DNA of 64,000 bases from Legionella maioricensis (GCF_023618015.1 NZ_JAJKBJ010000007.1:100677-164676); one strand, 5' to 3'; shown: positions 9,090-17,663, counted from the first letter of the stretch. The notes: generated by a model not told the origin, from the letters alone. Translations and numbers: made by a program.

Positions 9090-12000
9090 ATGCCTAAACA
9101 ACTCACTGATCGCCTAAAAGAAGCCTTAAATGTATCACCTGCATTTGATAATTGTTTTTTTCATTCTTACGCCGCTCATCTCCTGGCAAATAAATTGCCA
9201 TTGCCCAAAGATTTATTCACTTTCAAATCAATACTAGGGGCAGAAAGTCCTGCATCAAAATTGCAAGCACGATTTCCCAATCAGGAAGCCTTATTCTTGT
9301 TCGAGGAATATGCTCATCGCCACCATCCTGAACAAGCCCCATTATCCCCTCATTTTATAGTCGAAAAAACTTTGGTGCTTGGTTTTTTAATGCGCGAATG
9401 GTTTGCGACCCAATTGTCACAAAATGTAGGTATAGCTGATAACCTTCAAGAAGACGCGATAAAGTATTTTAAAATCTACAGAGAATACCGATGGGACGAA
9501 GTAGATTCATCTGCTCTACTGGGTGGCGCTAATGGATGTTTGTATGCAGCAAACCAGGAATTCCTCGAATTCTTTGTTTGTTATGATAGTTCATCTGATA
9601 GTTCATCGAATCCCCGGTTTGCACAATACTTTAGGGAAGCCCGAGACGATACAGATAAAGCTTTAGCAGCCTATTGGCAAGCAGAAGGTTATCAAAATTA
9701 TTTTAGGCTCATTGCCAACCCAAGGGCAAAAATTGCATACAATGAGGTGGTGCCAGTAATAAAAATGCTTGGCCAATCGCTTACCATTTATGATTCCAAG
9801 GAGGATGGCTCTGACAAGGATAGAGCTACAGTTTATTCTTATAAGGGAAACGAAGAGATCCCTGAAATGGAAGTCAAATTTAACGCAGAGATGGGCCACT
9901 ACTATTTATTAAAAACAGATGAAACAGAGTCTCTGTTAAAGGAATATGAGCTGAGTTTTAAACAATATACAGATGATAGGGCAGAAGTATTGAACGTTGC
10001 AGGAAATAAAGAAAATAAAGACATAGCAGCGAATACCAAACCCTCTTTATTACTAGGAGCTACCTGTCCAGATGGCCATCTTAGCAAACCTGCTTTTACC
10101 TTACTGCTTGATAGAGTGGACCATTTCCAAGCATTTATTCAAGAACATCAACGTCGTCAAAAGCAGCTGGAAGAGCAGCAACACGCTCAACAGCTTGAGG
10201 AACAACGTAAGCTAAAAGAAGTACAGGAGAAAGCAAACCACGTTATTAATCAATATGTAGAACAAATCCGTGCTTTTCCTTTCCAATTTGATAAATCAAC
10301 GACTGCGGACCTTATTGAACAACAAAAGCAAGCGCTATTTAAACAATTAGGTGATATAATTCGCAACAAAGAAGATTTAACCTTTGCCCTAAAAACGCTG
10401 AATATAGGAGCATCTCCTAAAATTCAGGAAGCCATTTCTACGAAAACACAAGAAATCAATTCTGCAGCGCAACAACAGCTCACAAAAGTGAAGCTTATCG
10501 AAGAACAGCAACTTCAGAAACAACTGGAAGAACAACAGCGCATACAAAAGCAACTCGAAGAACAGCAACGCATACAAAAGCAACTCGAGGAACAGCGTAA
10601 GCTACAAGAAGCACAACAGAAGGCAGAACAGGTAGTTAATCAATATGCAGAACAAATCCGTGCATTTCCTTTTCAATTTGATAAATTAATGACTGTTGAG
10701 CTTATTGAAAAACAAAAAAATGCGTTATTAACACAATTGGGTGATATAATTCGCAACAAAGAAGATTTAACCTTTGCCCTAAAAACGCTGAATATAGGAG
10801 CATCTCCTAAAATTCAGGAAGCCATTTCTACGAAAACACAAGAAATCAATTCTGCAGCGCAACAACAGCTCACAAAAGTGAAGCTTATCGAAGAACAGCA
10901 ACTTCAGAAACAACTGGAAGAACAACAGCGCATACAAAAGCAACTCGAGGAACAGCGTAAGCTACAAGAAGCACAACAGAAGGCAGAACAGGTAGTTAAT
11001 CAATATGCAGAACAAATCCGTGCTTTTCCTTTCCAATTTGATAAATCAACAACCGCGGACCTTATTGAACAACAAAAGCAAGCGCTAATAAAACAATTAG
11101 AGGGTATAATTCGCAACAAAGAAGATTTAACCCAAGCCTTAAAAACGCTGAATATAGGGCAATCTCCTAAAATTCAGGAAGCCATTTCTACAAAAACACA
11201 AGCAATCAATTCTGCAGCGCAACAACAGCTCATAAAAGTGAAGCTTATCGAAGAACAGCAACTTCAGAAACAACTGGAAGAACAACAGCGCATACAAAAG
11301 CAACTCGAGGAACAGCGTAAGCTACAAGAAGCACAACAGGTAGTTAATCAATATGCAGAACAAATCCGTGCATTTCCTTTTCAATTTGATAAATCAACAA
11401 CCGCGGACCTTATTGAACAACAAAAGCAAGCGCTAATAAAACAATTAGAGGATATAATTCGCAACAAAGAAGATTTAACCCAAGCCTTAAAAACGCTGAA
11501 TATAGGGCAATCTCCTAAAATTCAGGAAGCCATTTCTACAAAAACACAAGCAATCAATTTAGCAGCACAACAACAACTCTCAGTAGTGAGGCGTCACGAA
11601 GAAGAACAACAACGCATTCAAAAGCAAGTTGAAGAGCAGGAACTTGAAAGACGACGTGAAGAACAACACGTTGAAAGACTTCTTGAAGAGGAGCAACTGC
11701 CGCCGAGTGAAGAAATCCGACGCCAGCAATTCATGACAACAGAATTGATTCGTATTGATGCTGCATTAAGCACCCTTCGAGAGCAGATTAGTCGTGTTGA
11801 CCAACATCATTCTCCTGAAGCCTTTAATAAAGCCGACCGTTTATTACTACAATTACAAAGGGCGCGAAATAATTACAGTACTGCTCTAAATCAGCAGGAT
11901 GTCATTATTTCCCAGGCTAGCAGCACATTTAAAGAAACATGTGCACGCTTAATAGATGATGCAAAACCTCTATTGGAAAGGGATTTAGGTTGGGGAGATT

Positions 12001-12155
12001 ATTTAACAAACCTGTTAAAAACGATTGCTAATGCAATAATTTGGGTAGGAAGTTTTGGTCAAAGAAGTTCCTTCTTCCCTCTTATACGCTCGGAATCAAT
12101 ACTGGCAATTGAAAATGTAGAGCAAAGGTTAGAACTTAGTCAGAATCCTTTTTGA
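9090..12155 (+). CDS. large coiled-coil effector-like protein with putative OTU-type N-terminus
   Basis: A 1021-residue protein, probably a Dot/Icm effector. Residues 1-350 match the paralogue at 12442 closely. Both have FDNCFFH (C22, H25) near the start and GHYYLLKTD (H270) some 250 residues later. A Cys near the N-terminus followed by a distant G-H-Y is the pattern of OTU deubiquitinases, and the long spacing fits the helical insertion of Legionella Lot-type enzymes (inference). Residues ~355-870 hold four long repeats (QIRAFPFQFDK...IIRNKEDL...ALKTLNIG) joined by QLEEQQRIQK coiled coils. The C-terminus has a GW-x3-L...hydrophobic segment also present in the paralogue. A PmrA-like box lies upstream. 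The ribosome binding site is AGGA before the ATG. Confidence 0.8.
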   Translation: MPKQLTDRLKEALNVSPAFDNCFFHSYAAHLLANKLPLPKDLFTFKSILGAESPASKLQARFPNQEALFLFEEYAHRHHPEQAPLSPHFIVEKTLVLGFLMREWFATQLSQNVGIADNLQEDAIKYFKIYREYRWDEVDSSALLGGANGCLYAANQEFLEFFVCYDSSSDSSSNPRFAQYFREARDDTDKALAAYWQAEGYQNYFRLIANPRAKIAYNEVVPVIKMLGQSLTIYDSKEDGSDKDRATVYSYKGNEEIPEMEVKFNAEMGHYYLLKTDETESLLKEYELSFKQYTDDRAEVLNVAGNKENKDIAANTKPSLLLGATCPDGHLSKPAFTLLLDRVDHFQAFIQEHQRRQKQLEEQQHAQQLEEQRKLKEVQEKANHVINQYVEQIRAFPFQFDKSTTADLIEQQKQALFKQLGDIIRNKEDLTFALKTLNIGASPKIQEAISTKTQEINSAAQQQLTKVKLIEEQQLQKQLEEQQRIQKQLEEQQRIQKQLEEQRKLQEAQQKAEQVVNQYAEQIRAFPFQFDKLMTVELIEKQKNALLTQLGDIIRNKEDLTFALKTLNIGASPKIQEAISTKTQEINSAAQQQLTKVKLIEEQQLQKQLEEQQRIQKQLEEQRKLQEAQQKAEQVVNQYAEQIRAFPFQFDKSTTADLIEQQKQALIKQLEGIIRNKEDLTQALKTLNIGQSPKIQEAISTKTQAINSAAQQQLIKVKLIEEQQLQKQLEEQQRIQKQLEEQRKLQEAQQVVNQYAEQIRAFPFQFDKSTTADLIEQQKQALIKQLEDIIRNKEDLTQALKTLNIGQSPKIQEAISTKTQAINLAAQQQLSVVRRHEEEQQRIQKQVEEQELERRREEQHVERLLEEEQLPPSEEIRRQQFMTTELIRIDAALSTLREQISRVDQHHSPEAFNKADRLLLQLQRARNNYSTALNQQDVIISQASSTFKETCARLIDDAKPLLERDLGWGDYLTNLLKTIANAIIWVGSFGQRSSFFPLIRSESILAIENVEQRLELSQNPF
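10242..11620 (+). repeat. tandem in-frame repeats within the coiled-coil effector gene
   Basis: Near-identical DNA units start at about 10242, 10632, 10992 and 11340, with periods of 390, 360 and 348 bp (130, 120 and 116 codons). The two central units are almost base-for-base identical over hundreds of bases, which indicates recent duplication or gene conversion. All length changes are multiples of three, so the frame is kept. The differences come from extra or missing QQRIQKQLEE blocks and from AEQ codons. Confidence 0.92.
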
Positions 12156-12181
12156 TTGATAGGTTCCCCCTCCCCTCACAA

Positions 12182-12268
12182 CTCCTCTCGAGCGCCAGTG
12201 AGAGAGCCTCTAAAGAGAGCACACCGTGCTTATGTTGGAGATCTCTCGCTAGCGCTCGAGATGACGTG
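12182..12268. repeat. palindromic element, family C-like, between the two paralogues
   Basis: The arms ctctcgagcgccagtgagag and ctctcgctagcgctcgag form an imperfect inverted repeat related to the perfect 30-bp arms at 59651-59738. Downstream, gatgacgtgac-like motifs are repeated three times at short intervals (12261-12310). Confidence 0.8.
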
Positions 12269-12372
12269 ACTTTGCTCGCGATGACGTGACTTTTCTCGCG
12301 CTGACGTGGTTGTGTTCTAGGCGGTGCGGTTGTGTTCGAAATAAGGTGAGAAGTTGATGGAATAAAGTCCTC

Positions 12373-12405
12373 GTTAATATTATTTTAATGAAAAAAGCGT
12401 ATAGT
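12373..12405 (+). promoter_or_regulatory. putative PmrA box and -10 element for the 567-residue effector-like gene
   Basis: Half-site gTTAATATT (12373-12381) matches the PmrA consensus at 8 of 9 positions. The second half, tTTAATgaa (12384-12392), keeps the TTAAT core 11 bp downstream. TATAGT at 12400-12405 follows after 7 bp, exactly the spacing seen before the paralogue at 9090. Confidence 0.65.
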
Positions 12406-12441
12406 TAATTTGATAAGTACCATTTTAAGAGGACTTTTGCT

Positions 12442-14145
12442 ATGCCAAAATCATTATCCGTACGTATAGGAGAAGCTTTAAATGTATCCGGAGCGTTTGA
12501 TAATTGTTTTTTTCATACCTATGCGACTTATCTTCTGGCAAATAAATTGCCTTTACCCCAAGATTTATTTACTTTCAAATCAATAATGGGCGCTGAAAGT
12601 CCCGCATCAAAATTGCAAAAACGATTTCCCGATCAAGAATCTTTATCATTATTTGCAGAGTACACTCAACTTCATTGCCCTGACGAAGCTCCGCTATCGC
12701 CCAATTTTATAGTCGAAAAAACATTGGTTCTTGGTTTTTTAATGCGTGAGTGGTTTGCTACTCAAATGGCTAAAAGTGCTGCTATTGCTAACCGCATTCA
12801 AGCTGATTCCTTAAATAAATTCAAAATCTATAGGACATCCCGATGGGAAGGGTTAGATGCCAGTACCCTTGTGAGCAGCGACACCGCCGCTGTTTTATAT
12901 ACTGCTAATAAAGCATTTCTGGACTATTTTACTGTCCATCCTAAAGACGGAATTTTAACCGTAGAAGAGGCTCGGTTTAAAAAGTACTTTACCGATGTCG
13001 CAGAAGATGAAGACAAAGCTTTGGAAGCCTATTGGAAAGAGGAAGGTTATCAAAATTATTGCCGGCTCATTGCCAATCCAAGTACCAAACTTGCATACAA
13101 TGACATAACACCCGTAATCGAAAGGCTCAATCAACCGCTTACCATCTACAATGCCAATCACCGACAGGGAGTAATTCACACTAATGAGGGAAGTGAAGAT
13201 CTTCCTAGAATGGAAGTAAAACTCAATGCAATGGCAGGTCACTACTATCTATTAAAAACGGATAAAACCACACCTCTGTTACAGGAATATGCCCGCAGCC
13301 TCGAGCAATATATGATAGATAGAGCAGTTGTCCTGAGGGTTATAGGTGATAAAGATCTGGCTGCTGAAGAACAATCATCGTTATTAGTAGGAGCAATCTG
13401 CCCAAATGGTCACCTAAGTAAACCGTCTTTTGACTTATTGCTTGATAAAGTGGATCATTTAAAAGAAGTGGTTGATGAACATCACCAGGCTCGGCTTTTA
13501 ATCGAGCAACAACGACAACTCATTGAACAAGAGCGACAGCGTCAACTCCTTGAGCAAGAACAACAGCGCAAACTCCTTGAGCAAGAACAACAGCGCAAAC
13601 TTCTTGAGCAAGAACAGCAACGCAAACTCCTCGAGCAAGAACAGCAACGCCAACTTGATAAGCAAACTATAAAACAGCCAAAAGTATCTGCAGCAGAAGA
13701 AAACTTTAATGAGCATCTTCGTTTGCTGAACGTTAAAATAACGAATCTTCAAACACGCAAAAACATTGCTGAAAGAAATCATGATACTAAAGCAAGCGAA
13801 CGTTTAGAGCTGGCTCGTAAGGCAGCATTTGCTCTTCATCGCGACTTAAAGAGGGAAGGAGAAATCTATTTTAATCAACCGACTCCAGCCAATTACAGAG
13901 CATTTAAAATAAGATGTGAAGGCCTCATTCAAACTGCGCGTGGGGTTCTTGATGAACATAGAGGCTGGTCAGAATTTTTAATTAATCTTGGCCTGGGACT
14001 GGCTACCGCTGGAATTGGTTTAGTCATCAAAGGAATAATTAACCTGGCAAACGATAGAGCGTTCTTTTTTGTTCATAAAACAGACTCATCCAAACAGATA
14101 GATGAAATAGAAAAAGACATCAATAACGCTTCACCAAGCGCTTAA
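12442..14145 (+). CDS. effector-like protein with putative OTU-type N-terminus and short coiled coil
   Basis: A 567-residue paralogue of the preceding protein, with the N-terminal ~350 residues strongly conserved. It keeps D20-N21-C22-F-F-H25 and the G-H267-Y-Y-L-L motif, the candidate Cys/His pair of an OTU-like protease. The long coiled-coil repeats of its neighbour are replaced by four copies of a 9-10 residue LLEQEQQRK block (13540-13660). The C-terminal region has the shared GWSEFLINLGLGL hydrophobic segment followed by FFFVHKTDSSKQ, a pattern I associate with the C-terminal part of several Legionella coiled-coil effectors. It lies 286 bp downstream of its paralogue behind its own PmrA-like box, so the pair arose by tandem duplication and then diverged in the central region. 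Catalytic activity is an inference. Confidence 0.8.
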   Translation: MPKSLSVRIGEALNVSGAFDNCFFHTYATYLLANKLPLPQDLFTFKSIMGAESPASKLQKRFPDQESLSLFAEYTQLHCPDEAPLSPNFIVEKTLVLGFLMREWFATQMAKSAAIANRIQADSLNKFKIYRTSRWEGLDASTLVSSDTAAVLYTANKAFLDYFTVHPKDGILTVEEARFKKYFTDVAEDEDKALEAYWKEEGYQNYCRLIANPSTKLAYNDITPVIERLNQPLTIYNANHRQGVIHTNEGSEDLPRMEVKLNAMAGHYYLLKTDKTTPLLQEYARSLEQYMIDRAVVLRVIGDKDLAAEEQSSLLVGAICPNGHLSKPSFDLLLDKVDHLKEVVDEHHQARLLIEQQRQLIEQERQRQLLEQEQQRKLLEQEQQRKLLEQEQQRKLLEQEQQRQLDKQTIKQPKVSAAEENFNEHLRLLNVKITNLQTRKNIAERNHDTKASERLELARKAAFALHRDLKREGEIYFNQPTPANYRAFKIRCEGLIQTARGVLDEHRGWSEFLINLGLGLATAGIGLVIKGIINLANDRAFFFVHKTDSSKQIDEIEKDINNASPSA

Positions 14146-14207
14146 AGCTCCTCCCTTGGAGGGCAATGCCTTCTTTAAATATCAATTACTCCAACTAATA
14201 TTTTTGT

Positions 14208-14308
14208 GTAGGTTGGCGCTGAGCACCGCGAAGCCCAACAATGAAACTAGAATCAAGACATTACCTTAGCTCTGCTGTTGGGCTTCGCGGTGCTCAGCGC
14301 CAACCTAC
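14208..14308. repeat. palindromic MITE-like element, family A
   Basis: Near-perfect inverted arms (gtaggttggcgctgagcacc... / ...ggtgctcagcgccaacctac) surround a centre with ctagaatcaagacatta. A compensatory change in the arms relative to the 6395 copy (caccgcg/cgcggtg versus cagcgcg/cgcgctg) keeps the stem paired. Confidence 0.92.
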
Positions 14309-14392
14309 GGATTTTTTGCAGCAAAGCCTGAATTTTTACAAAGGGTTCTTAATAAGCTATATATAAAATGACATACATCAAAAGGAACTGAT

Positions 14393-14947
14393 ATGGAAAG
14401 CAATAATATGATGAATTCTTCCCATCACCCTCACTGGGGTTGGCTTTTGAGTTTAGGAGTTCTGCTCTTGATTTTTGGTGTTATCGGTTTAGGAATGGAT
14501 CTCCTATTAACCATAGTCAGCATGTATTTTTTCGCTGCGTTACTCCTGATTTCTGGATTATCACATTTTGCTGATGCTTTTAAATATAAAAAATGGAAAG
14601 GTGCTGTTTGGCAAATTCTCATTGCCATTTTATACATTATTGGCGCAGGAATCGTGTTATATGATCCTTTATTGGCATCCACCATCATTACTGCCTTACT
14701 GGCGTGGACGCTTATCGTTATTGGCATTACCCGCATTACCATGTCCATATCCTTACGAGACACAAAGGGTCGGGGTTGGATTTTATTTGCAGGGATAAGC
14801 TCCTTAATACTTGGTATCCTGATTCTATTGCACTGGCCGATGAGCGGCTTATGGGTCATTGGATTGTTTATTGCAATTGATATGATCGTCAGTGGTTGGA
14901 CTTACATTTTCATGGCAATGTCCTTACGCAGAACCAGAGCGCTCTGA
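14393..14947 (+). CDS. HdeD/DUF308 family membrane protein
   Basis: A 184-residue integral membrane protein with six predicted membrane segments arranged as three hairpins, the usual HdeD/DUF308 layout. The first segment is WLLSLGVLLLIFGVIGL and the last WVIGLFIAIDMIVSGWTYIFM. E. coli HdeD is linked to acid resistance, and the role here is unknown. AAAGGA lies before the ATG at 14393. The protein ends in a basic SLRRTRAL tail. A tiny possible membrane-peptide gene follows 32 bp downstream. Confidence 0.85.
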   Translation: MESNNMMNSSHHPHWGWLLSLGVLLLIFGVIGLGMDLLLTIVSMYFFAALLLISGLSHFADAFKYKKWKGAVWQILIAILYIIGAGIVLYDPLLASTIITALLAWTLIVIGITRITMSISLRDTKGRGWILFAGISSLILGILILLHWPMSGLWVIGLFIAIDMIVSGWTYIFMAMSLRRTRAL

Positions 14948-14979
14948 TTTTCAATGTATTGCATGAGGGAATGTAAGCC

Positions 14980-15102
14980 TTGCGGTATGCCAAACAACAC
15001 CATCATGATAGTTATTTTGATAACATGGCGGTTGGAATTATTGGCTCAATTACTGCACTTGGAATTGCTATTTTTCTAAGTTCTGTGCTTGGCTCGTTTT
15101 GA
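14980..15102 (+). CDS. possible 40-residue membrane peptide
   Basis: A short frame from TTG at 14980 to TGA at 15100-15102 encodes a His-rich head (KQHHHDSYFDN) followed by one hydrophobic helix of about 24 residues (MAVGIIGSITALGIAIFL). GAGGGA lies 9 bases before the TTG, and an in-frame stop at 14974 prevents a longer product. It lies just after the HdeD-like gene on the same strand. The composition is clearly membrane-like rather than random, but the non-ATG start and length keep this tentative. Confidence 0.4.
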   Translation: MRYAKQHHHDSYFDNMAVGIIGSITALGIAIFLSSVLGSF

Positions 15103-15120
15103 AATAGCAATAATGTGTAA

Positions 15121-15208
15121 TGGTGCCCAGGGCCGGAGTCGAACCGGCACGGACTTTTGGTCCGAGGGATTTTAAGTCCCTTGCGTCTACCTGTTTCGCC
15201 ACCTGGGC
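15121..15208 (-). tRNA. tRNA-Leu (anticodon TAA)
   Basis: Reads 5' GCCCAGG...CCTGGGC-A-CCA on the minus strand with the CCA encoded. The acceptor arms pair fully. The anticodon loop CTTAAAA gives TAA. The long variable arm of a type II tRNA (tcggaccaaaagtccg region) and a T-arm GGTTCGACTCC are visible. It is the last of three tRNAs downstream of pgsA. Confidence 0.96.
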
Positions 15209-15218
15209 AGGTGGTATA

Positions 15219-15292
15219 TGGAGGCTGAGGCCGGAATCGAACCGGCGTACACGGCTTTGCAGGCCGCTGCATGACCACTCTGCCACACAGCC
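15219..15292 (-). tRNA. tRNA-Cys (anticodon GCA)
   Basis: Reads GGCTGTG...CTCAGCC-T-CCA on the minus strand with the CCA encoded, and the anticodon loop CTGCAAA gives GCA. The acceptor stem has a U-U mismatch at 6-67. The T-arm GGTTCGATTCC and the U73 discriminator typical of tRNA-Cys are present. Confidence 0.96.
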
Positions 15293-15317
15293 TCATTTTA
15301 TGTATCTTCGCTGCTCT

Positions 15318-15345
15318 AAAAAAAAAGCGACTTTGTCGTCGCTTT
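15318..15345 (-). terminator. intrinsic terminator after tRNA-Gly
   Basis: On the minus strand an 8-bp stem AAAGCGAC/GTCGCTTT with a 6-nt loop is followed by a run of nine T. It lies just 3' of tRNA-Gly and upstream of tRNA-Cys, so it should end or attenuate the tRNA-Gly transcript. Confidence 0.75.
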
Positions 15346-15349
15346 AATT

Positions 15350-15425
<76 letters not shown>

Positions 15426-15477
15426 GTCTCTACGGGGTGTGATTCTACCGAAAATAAAGATCCTGTCAATCAAAAAT

Positions 15478-16041
15478 TCAATTTTTTTTCATTAATTCTG
15501 GCCAGGCAATCGCCAGATAAATAACCATAGACCAAATCGTTAAAATTGCAGACACATAAAGCAATATGAAACCAAGACTTCCCCACCAGGAAACACCAGG
15601 GCTAAAAGCAAGCAACAAAAATAAAGCGATCATTTGCAGAAATGTTTTCACTTTACCGATATAGCCAACTGTAACGCTTGCACGACGTCCAATTTCAGCC
15701 ATCCATTCTCGTAAGGCTGAAATGACAATCTCACGCCCTACAATCACTATGGCGGGAATGGTAATATAATTAATATCTTTTGCGCCGACTAACAGCAATA
15801 AACTGGTAGAGACCAGTAATTTATCAGCAACTGGATCAAGAAAAGCCCCAAAAGGAGACATCATTTTAAGTTTCCGCGCTAAATAACCATCCAGCCAATC
15901 TGTAAAACCGGCTGCAGCAAAAATTCCAGCGGCAATGGCGGGCGACCATTTAAAGGGCAAATAAAACACAATGACAAATACCGGAATAAGTACTATGCGC
16001 ATCAAAGTTAACAGATTTGGCAAACTAGTTAATGTACTCAC
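15478..16041 (-). CDS. pgsA: CDP-diacylglycerol-glycerol-3-phosphate 3-phosphatidyltransferase
   Basis: Inner-membrane enzyme that makes phosphatidylglycerol phosphate, the committed step to phosphatidylglycerol and cardiolipin. The CDP-alcohol phosphotransferase signature D-G-x2-A-R-x8-G-x3-D-x3-D is seen as DGYLARKLKMMSPFGAFLDP with VADK following. The 187-residue length and the four to six membrane segments match the family. It lies 16 bp downstream of a HAD phosphatase gene and is followed by tRNA-Gly, -Cys and -Leu, the conserved gammaproteobacterial order. Confidence 0.96.
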   Translation of the reverse strand: MSTLTSLPNLLTLMRIVLIPVFVIVFYLPFKWSPAIAAGIFAAAGFTDWLDGYLARKLKMMSPFGAFLDPVADKLLVSTSLLLLVGAKDINYITIPAIVIVGREIVISALREWMAEIGRRASVTVGYIGKVKTFLQMIALFLLLAFSPGVSWWGSLGFILLYVSAILTIWSMVIYLAIAWPELMKKN

Positions 16042-16057
16042 TACTTAATACCTCCAT

Positions 16058-16717
16058 TTACACTTTTGGCAATCCTAAATAGTTCGCCAATAGCTGATAA
16101 TCATCAAATACGGCCAAAGCGCCAGCGGCCTTAAGTGCTGCCTCCTGCTGATGGTAAAAATCTACACCTATAGCAGTAACATTAATACTTTTTGCCATTT
16201 CCATATCGGAAGCCGAATCCCCGATCATCAAAGTCGAAGAAGGATCTCTATCAAACTCCTCCATAATTTCTTCTAACATTTGCGGATTAGGTTTGGGAAG
16301 TGTCTGTCCAGCGGAGCGTGTTATTTTAAATAAGCCGTCAAGTCCGGCAGCTTGAAGTGCACGAAGGAGCGATTGCTGTCCCTTATTAGTTGCAATAGCT
16401 ATATCTATTTTCGCATCATGCAATTGCTGTATAAACTCCCGCGCACCAGGAATTAAGCACACCTCTGCGGGCCGAGAAATCATGGCTTGATGTACCGCTT
16501 GTAACAACTCGTCATGTTGTTTGGCAGACAACTCAGGAAATGTTTTCCTTAAGGCCTGGACCAAACCTAAATCAACGTATTTTCTTGCTACATAAGGATC
16601 TACCTCGCCAAAACCAAGTCTATTTGCTTCAGAGGAAACGGTATGTAAAATCAACCCTAAGGTGTCAGAAACAGTACCTTCCCAATCAAAAACTACCAAT
16701 TGATACGGATTACTCAT
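16058..16717 (-). CDS. HAD-superfamily phosphatase, phosphoglycolate-phosphatase-like
   Basis: A 219-residue HAD hydrolase with motif I FDWEGTVSD (nucleophile D11), motif II IATNKGQ, motif III with conserved Lys near TLPKPNP and motif IV MIGDSASDMEMA. HAD phosphatases usually have DxDGT in motif I. Here the second Asp, the general acid/base at nucleophile+2, is Glu (D11-W-E13). The rest resembles phosphoglycolate phosphatase (Gph). The gene overlaps the end of rluC by 8 nt (ATGAGTAA), so it is translationally coupled to it. It may still be a phosphatase with altered rate, since Glu at this site is known in a few HAD enzymes. The substrate is not determined. Confidence 0.85.
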   Translation of the reverse strand: MSNPYQLVVFDWEGTVSDTLGLILHTVSSEANRLGFGEVDPYVARKYVDLGLVQALRKTFPELSAKQHDELLQAVHQAMISRPAEVCLIPGAREFIQQLHDAKIDIAIATNKGQQSLLRALQAAGLDGLFKITRSAGQTLPKPNPQMLEEIMEEFDRDPSSTLMIGDSASDMEMAKSINVTAIGVDFYHQQEAALKAAGALAVFDDYQLLANYLGLPKV

Positions 16718-17657
16718 TGCTCACTAAGCTCCTTGCGCGCAATTGTTTTAGTGTATTAGCAAATCGGTCATCTACATTAGCCTGAAATAATTGTTTGGTA
16801 CCATTCAACTCAAATTGAATGGCTCTTGCATGTAAATAAAGACGATTGGGGTGATTATCTATCCCTTCTACCTCGCCTGCAAGTGAACCATATTTTTCAT
16901 CACCGACAATAACATGACCTAAATGTGCACTATGAACACGGATTTGGTGCGTACGCCCGGTTTTAGGGCATGCTTCAACCCAACATGCCTGCTGATAATT
17001 CTCAAGCAGTTTAAAGGCTGTTTCAGAGGCCTTACCTTCATCTTTAACTGAAACCACGCGCTCACCGGATTTCAATATATTTTTTTCAAGGGCGGCATTA
17101 ACTGTCACTTTCTTTTTACCTTCCCAAGGATGAGTTAATAGCGCCCAATAAGTCTTCTGAACTTCACGTGCCTCTAATAAAGCTTGAATCGCCCTTAACG
17201 TGCTTCTTTTTTTAGCCAACAAAAGACAACCTGAGGTCTCTTTATCCAAGCGATGAACCAATTCCAAATAAGATAAGTCTTGCCTGGTTTTTCTTAATGC
17301 CTCAATAACCCCAAGACTCAGACCGCTCCCCCCATGTACGGCAATACCGGCTGGTTTGTTAATAACCAAAAGGCAAGGATCTTCAAAAATAATACATTCT
17401 TTAAGGCGTTTTGCCAAAGCATCTCCAACAAAAACTTCTTTGGCATCGGAAATACGAATGGGAGGAATACGAACCATATCTCCTGCGTGTAGACGAGAAC
17501 TCGCTTGAGATCTTTTTTTATTAATTCGAACTTCGCCACCTCTTATAATTCTATAAATATGGCTTTTGGGAACTCCTTTTAGAATACGAATTAAGTAATT
17601 ATCTAAACGTTGTCCCTCTTCTTCACTACTGATCTCTTTATAGCTTACTTCACTCAT
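16710..17657 (-). CDS. rluC: 23S rRNA pseudouridine synthase RluC
   Basis: RluA-family pseudouridine synthase, 315 residues from the ATG at 17657 (a TTG two codons upstream is the only alternative). An N-terminal S4 RNA-binding domain (residues ~15-75, QRLDNYLIRILKGVPKSHIYRIIRGGEVRIN) precedes the catalytic domain with the signature HRLDKETSGCLLLAKK, whose Asp is the nucleophile, and the later GRTHQIRVH motif. RluC modifies three uridines of 23S rRNA. It is divergent from rne, as in E. coli, which supports RluC over RluD. Confidence 0.94.
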   Translation of the reverse strand: MSEVSYKEISSEEEGQRLDNYLIRILKGVPKSHIYRIIRGGEVRINKKRSQASSRLHAGDMVRIPPIRISDAKEVFVGDALAKRLKECIIFEDPCLLVINKPAGIAVHGGSGLSLGVIEALRKTRQDLSYLELVHRLDKETSGCLLLAKKRSTLRAIQALLEAREVQKTYWALLTHPWEGKKKVTVNAALEKNILKSGERVVSVKDEGKASETAFKLLENYQQACWVEACPKTGRTHQIRVHSAHLGHVIVGDEKYGSLAGEVEGIDNHPNRLYLHARAIQFELNGTKQLFQANVDDRFANTLKQLRARSLVSNE

Positions 17658-17663
17658 TGTCAA

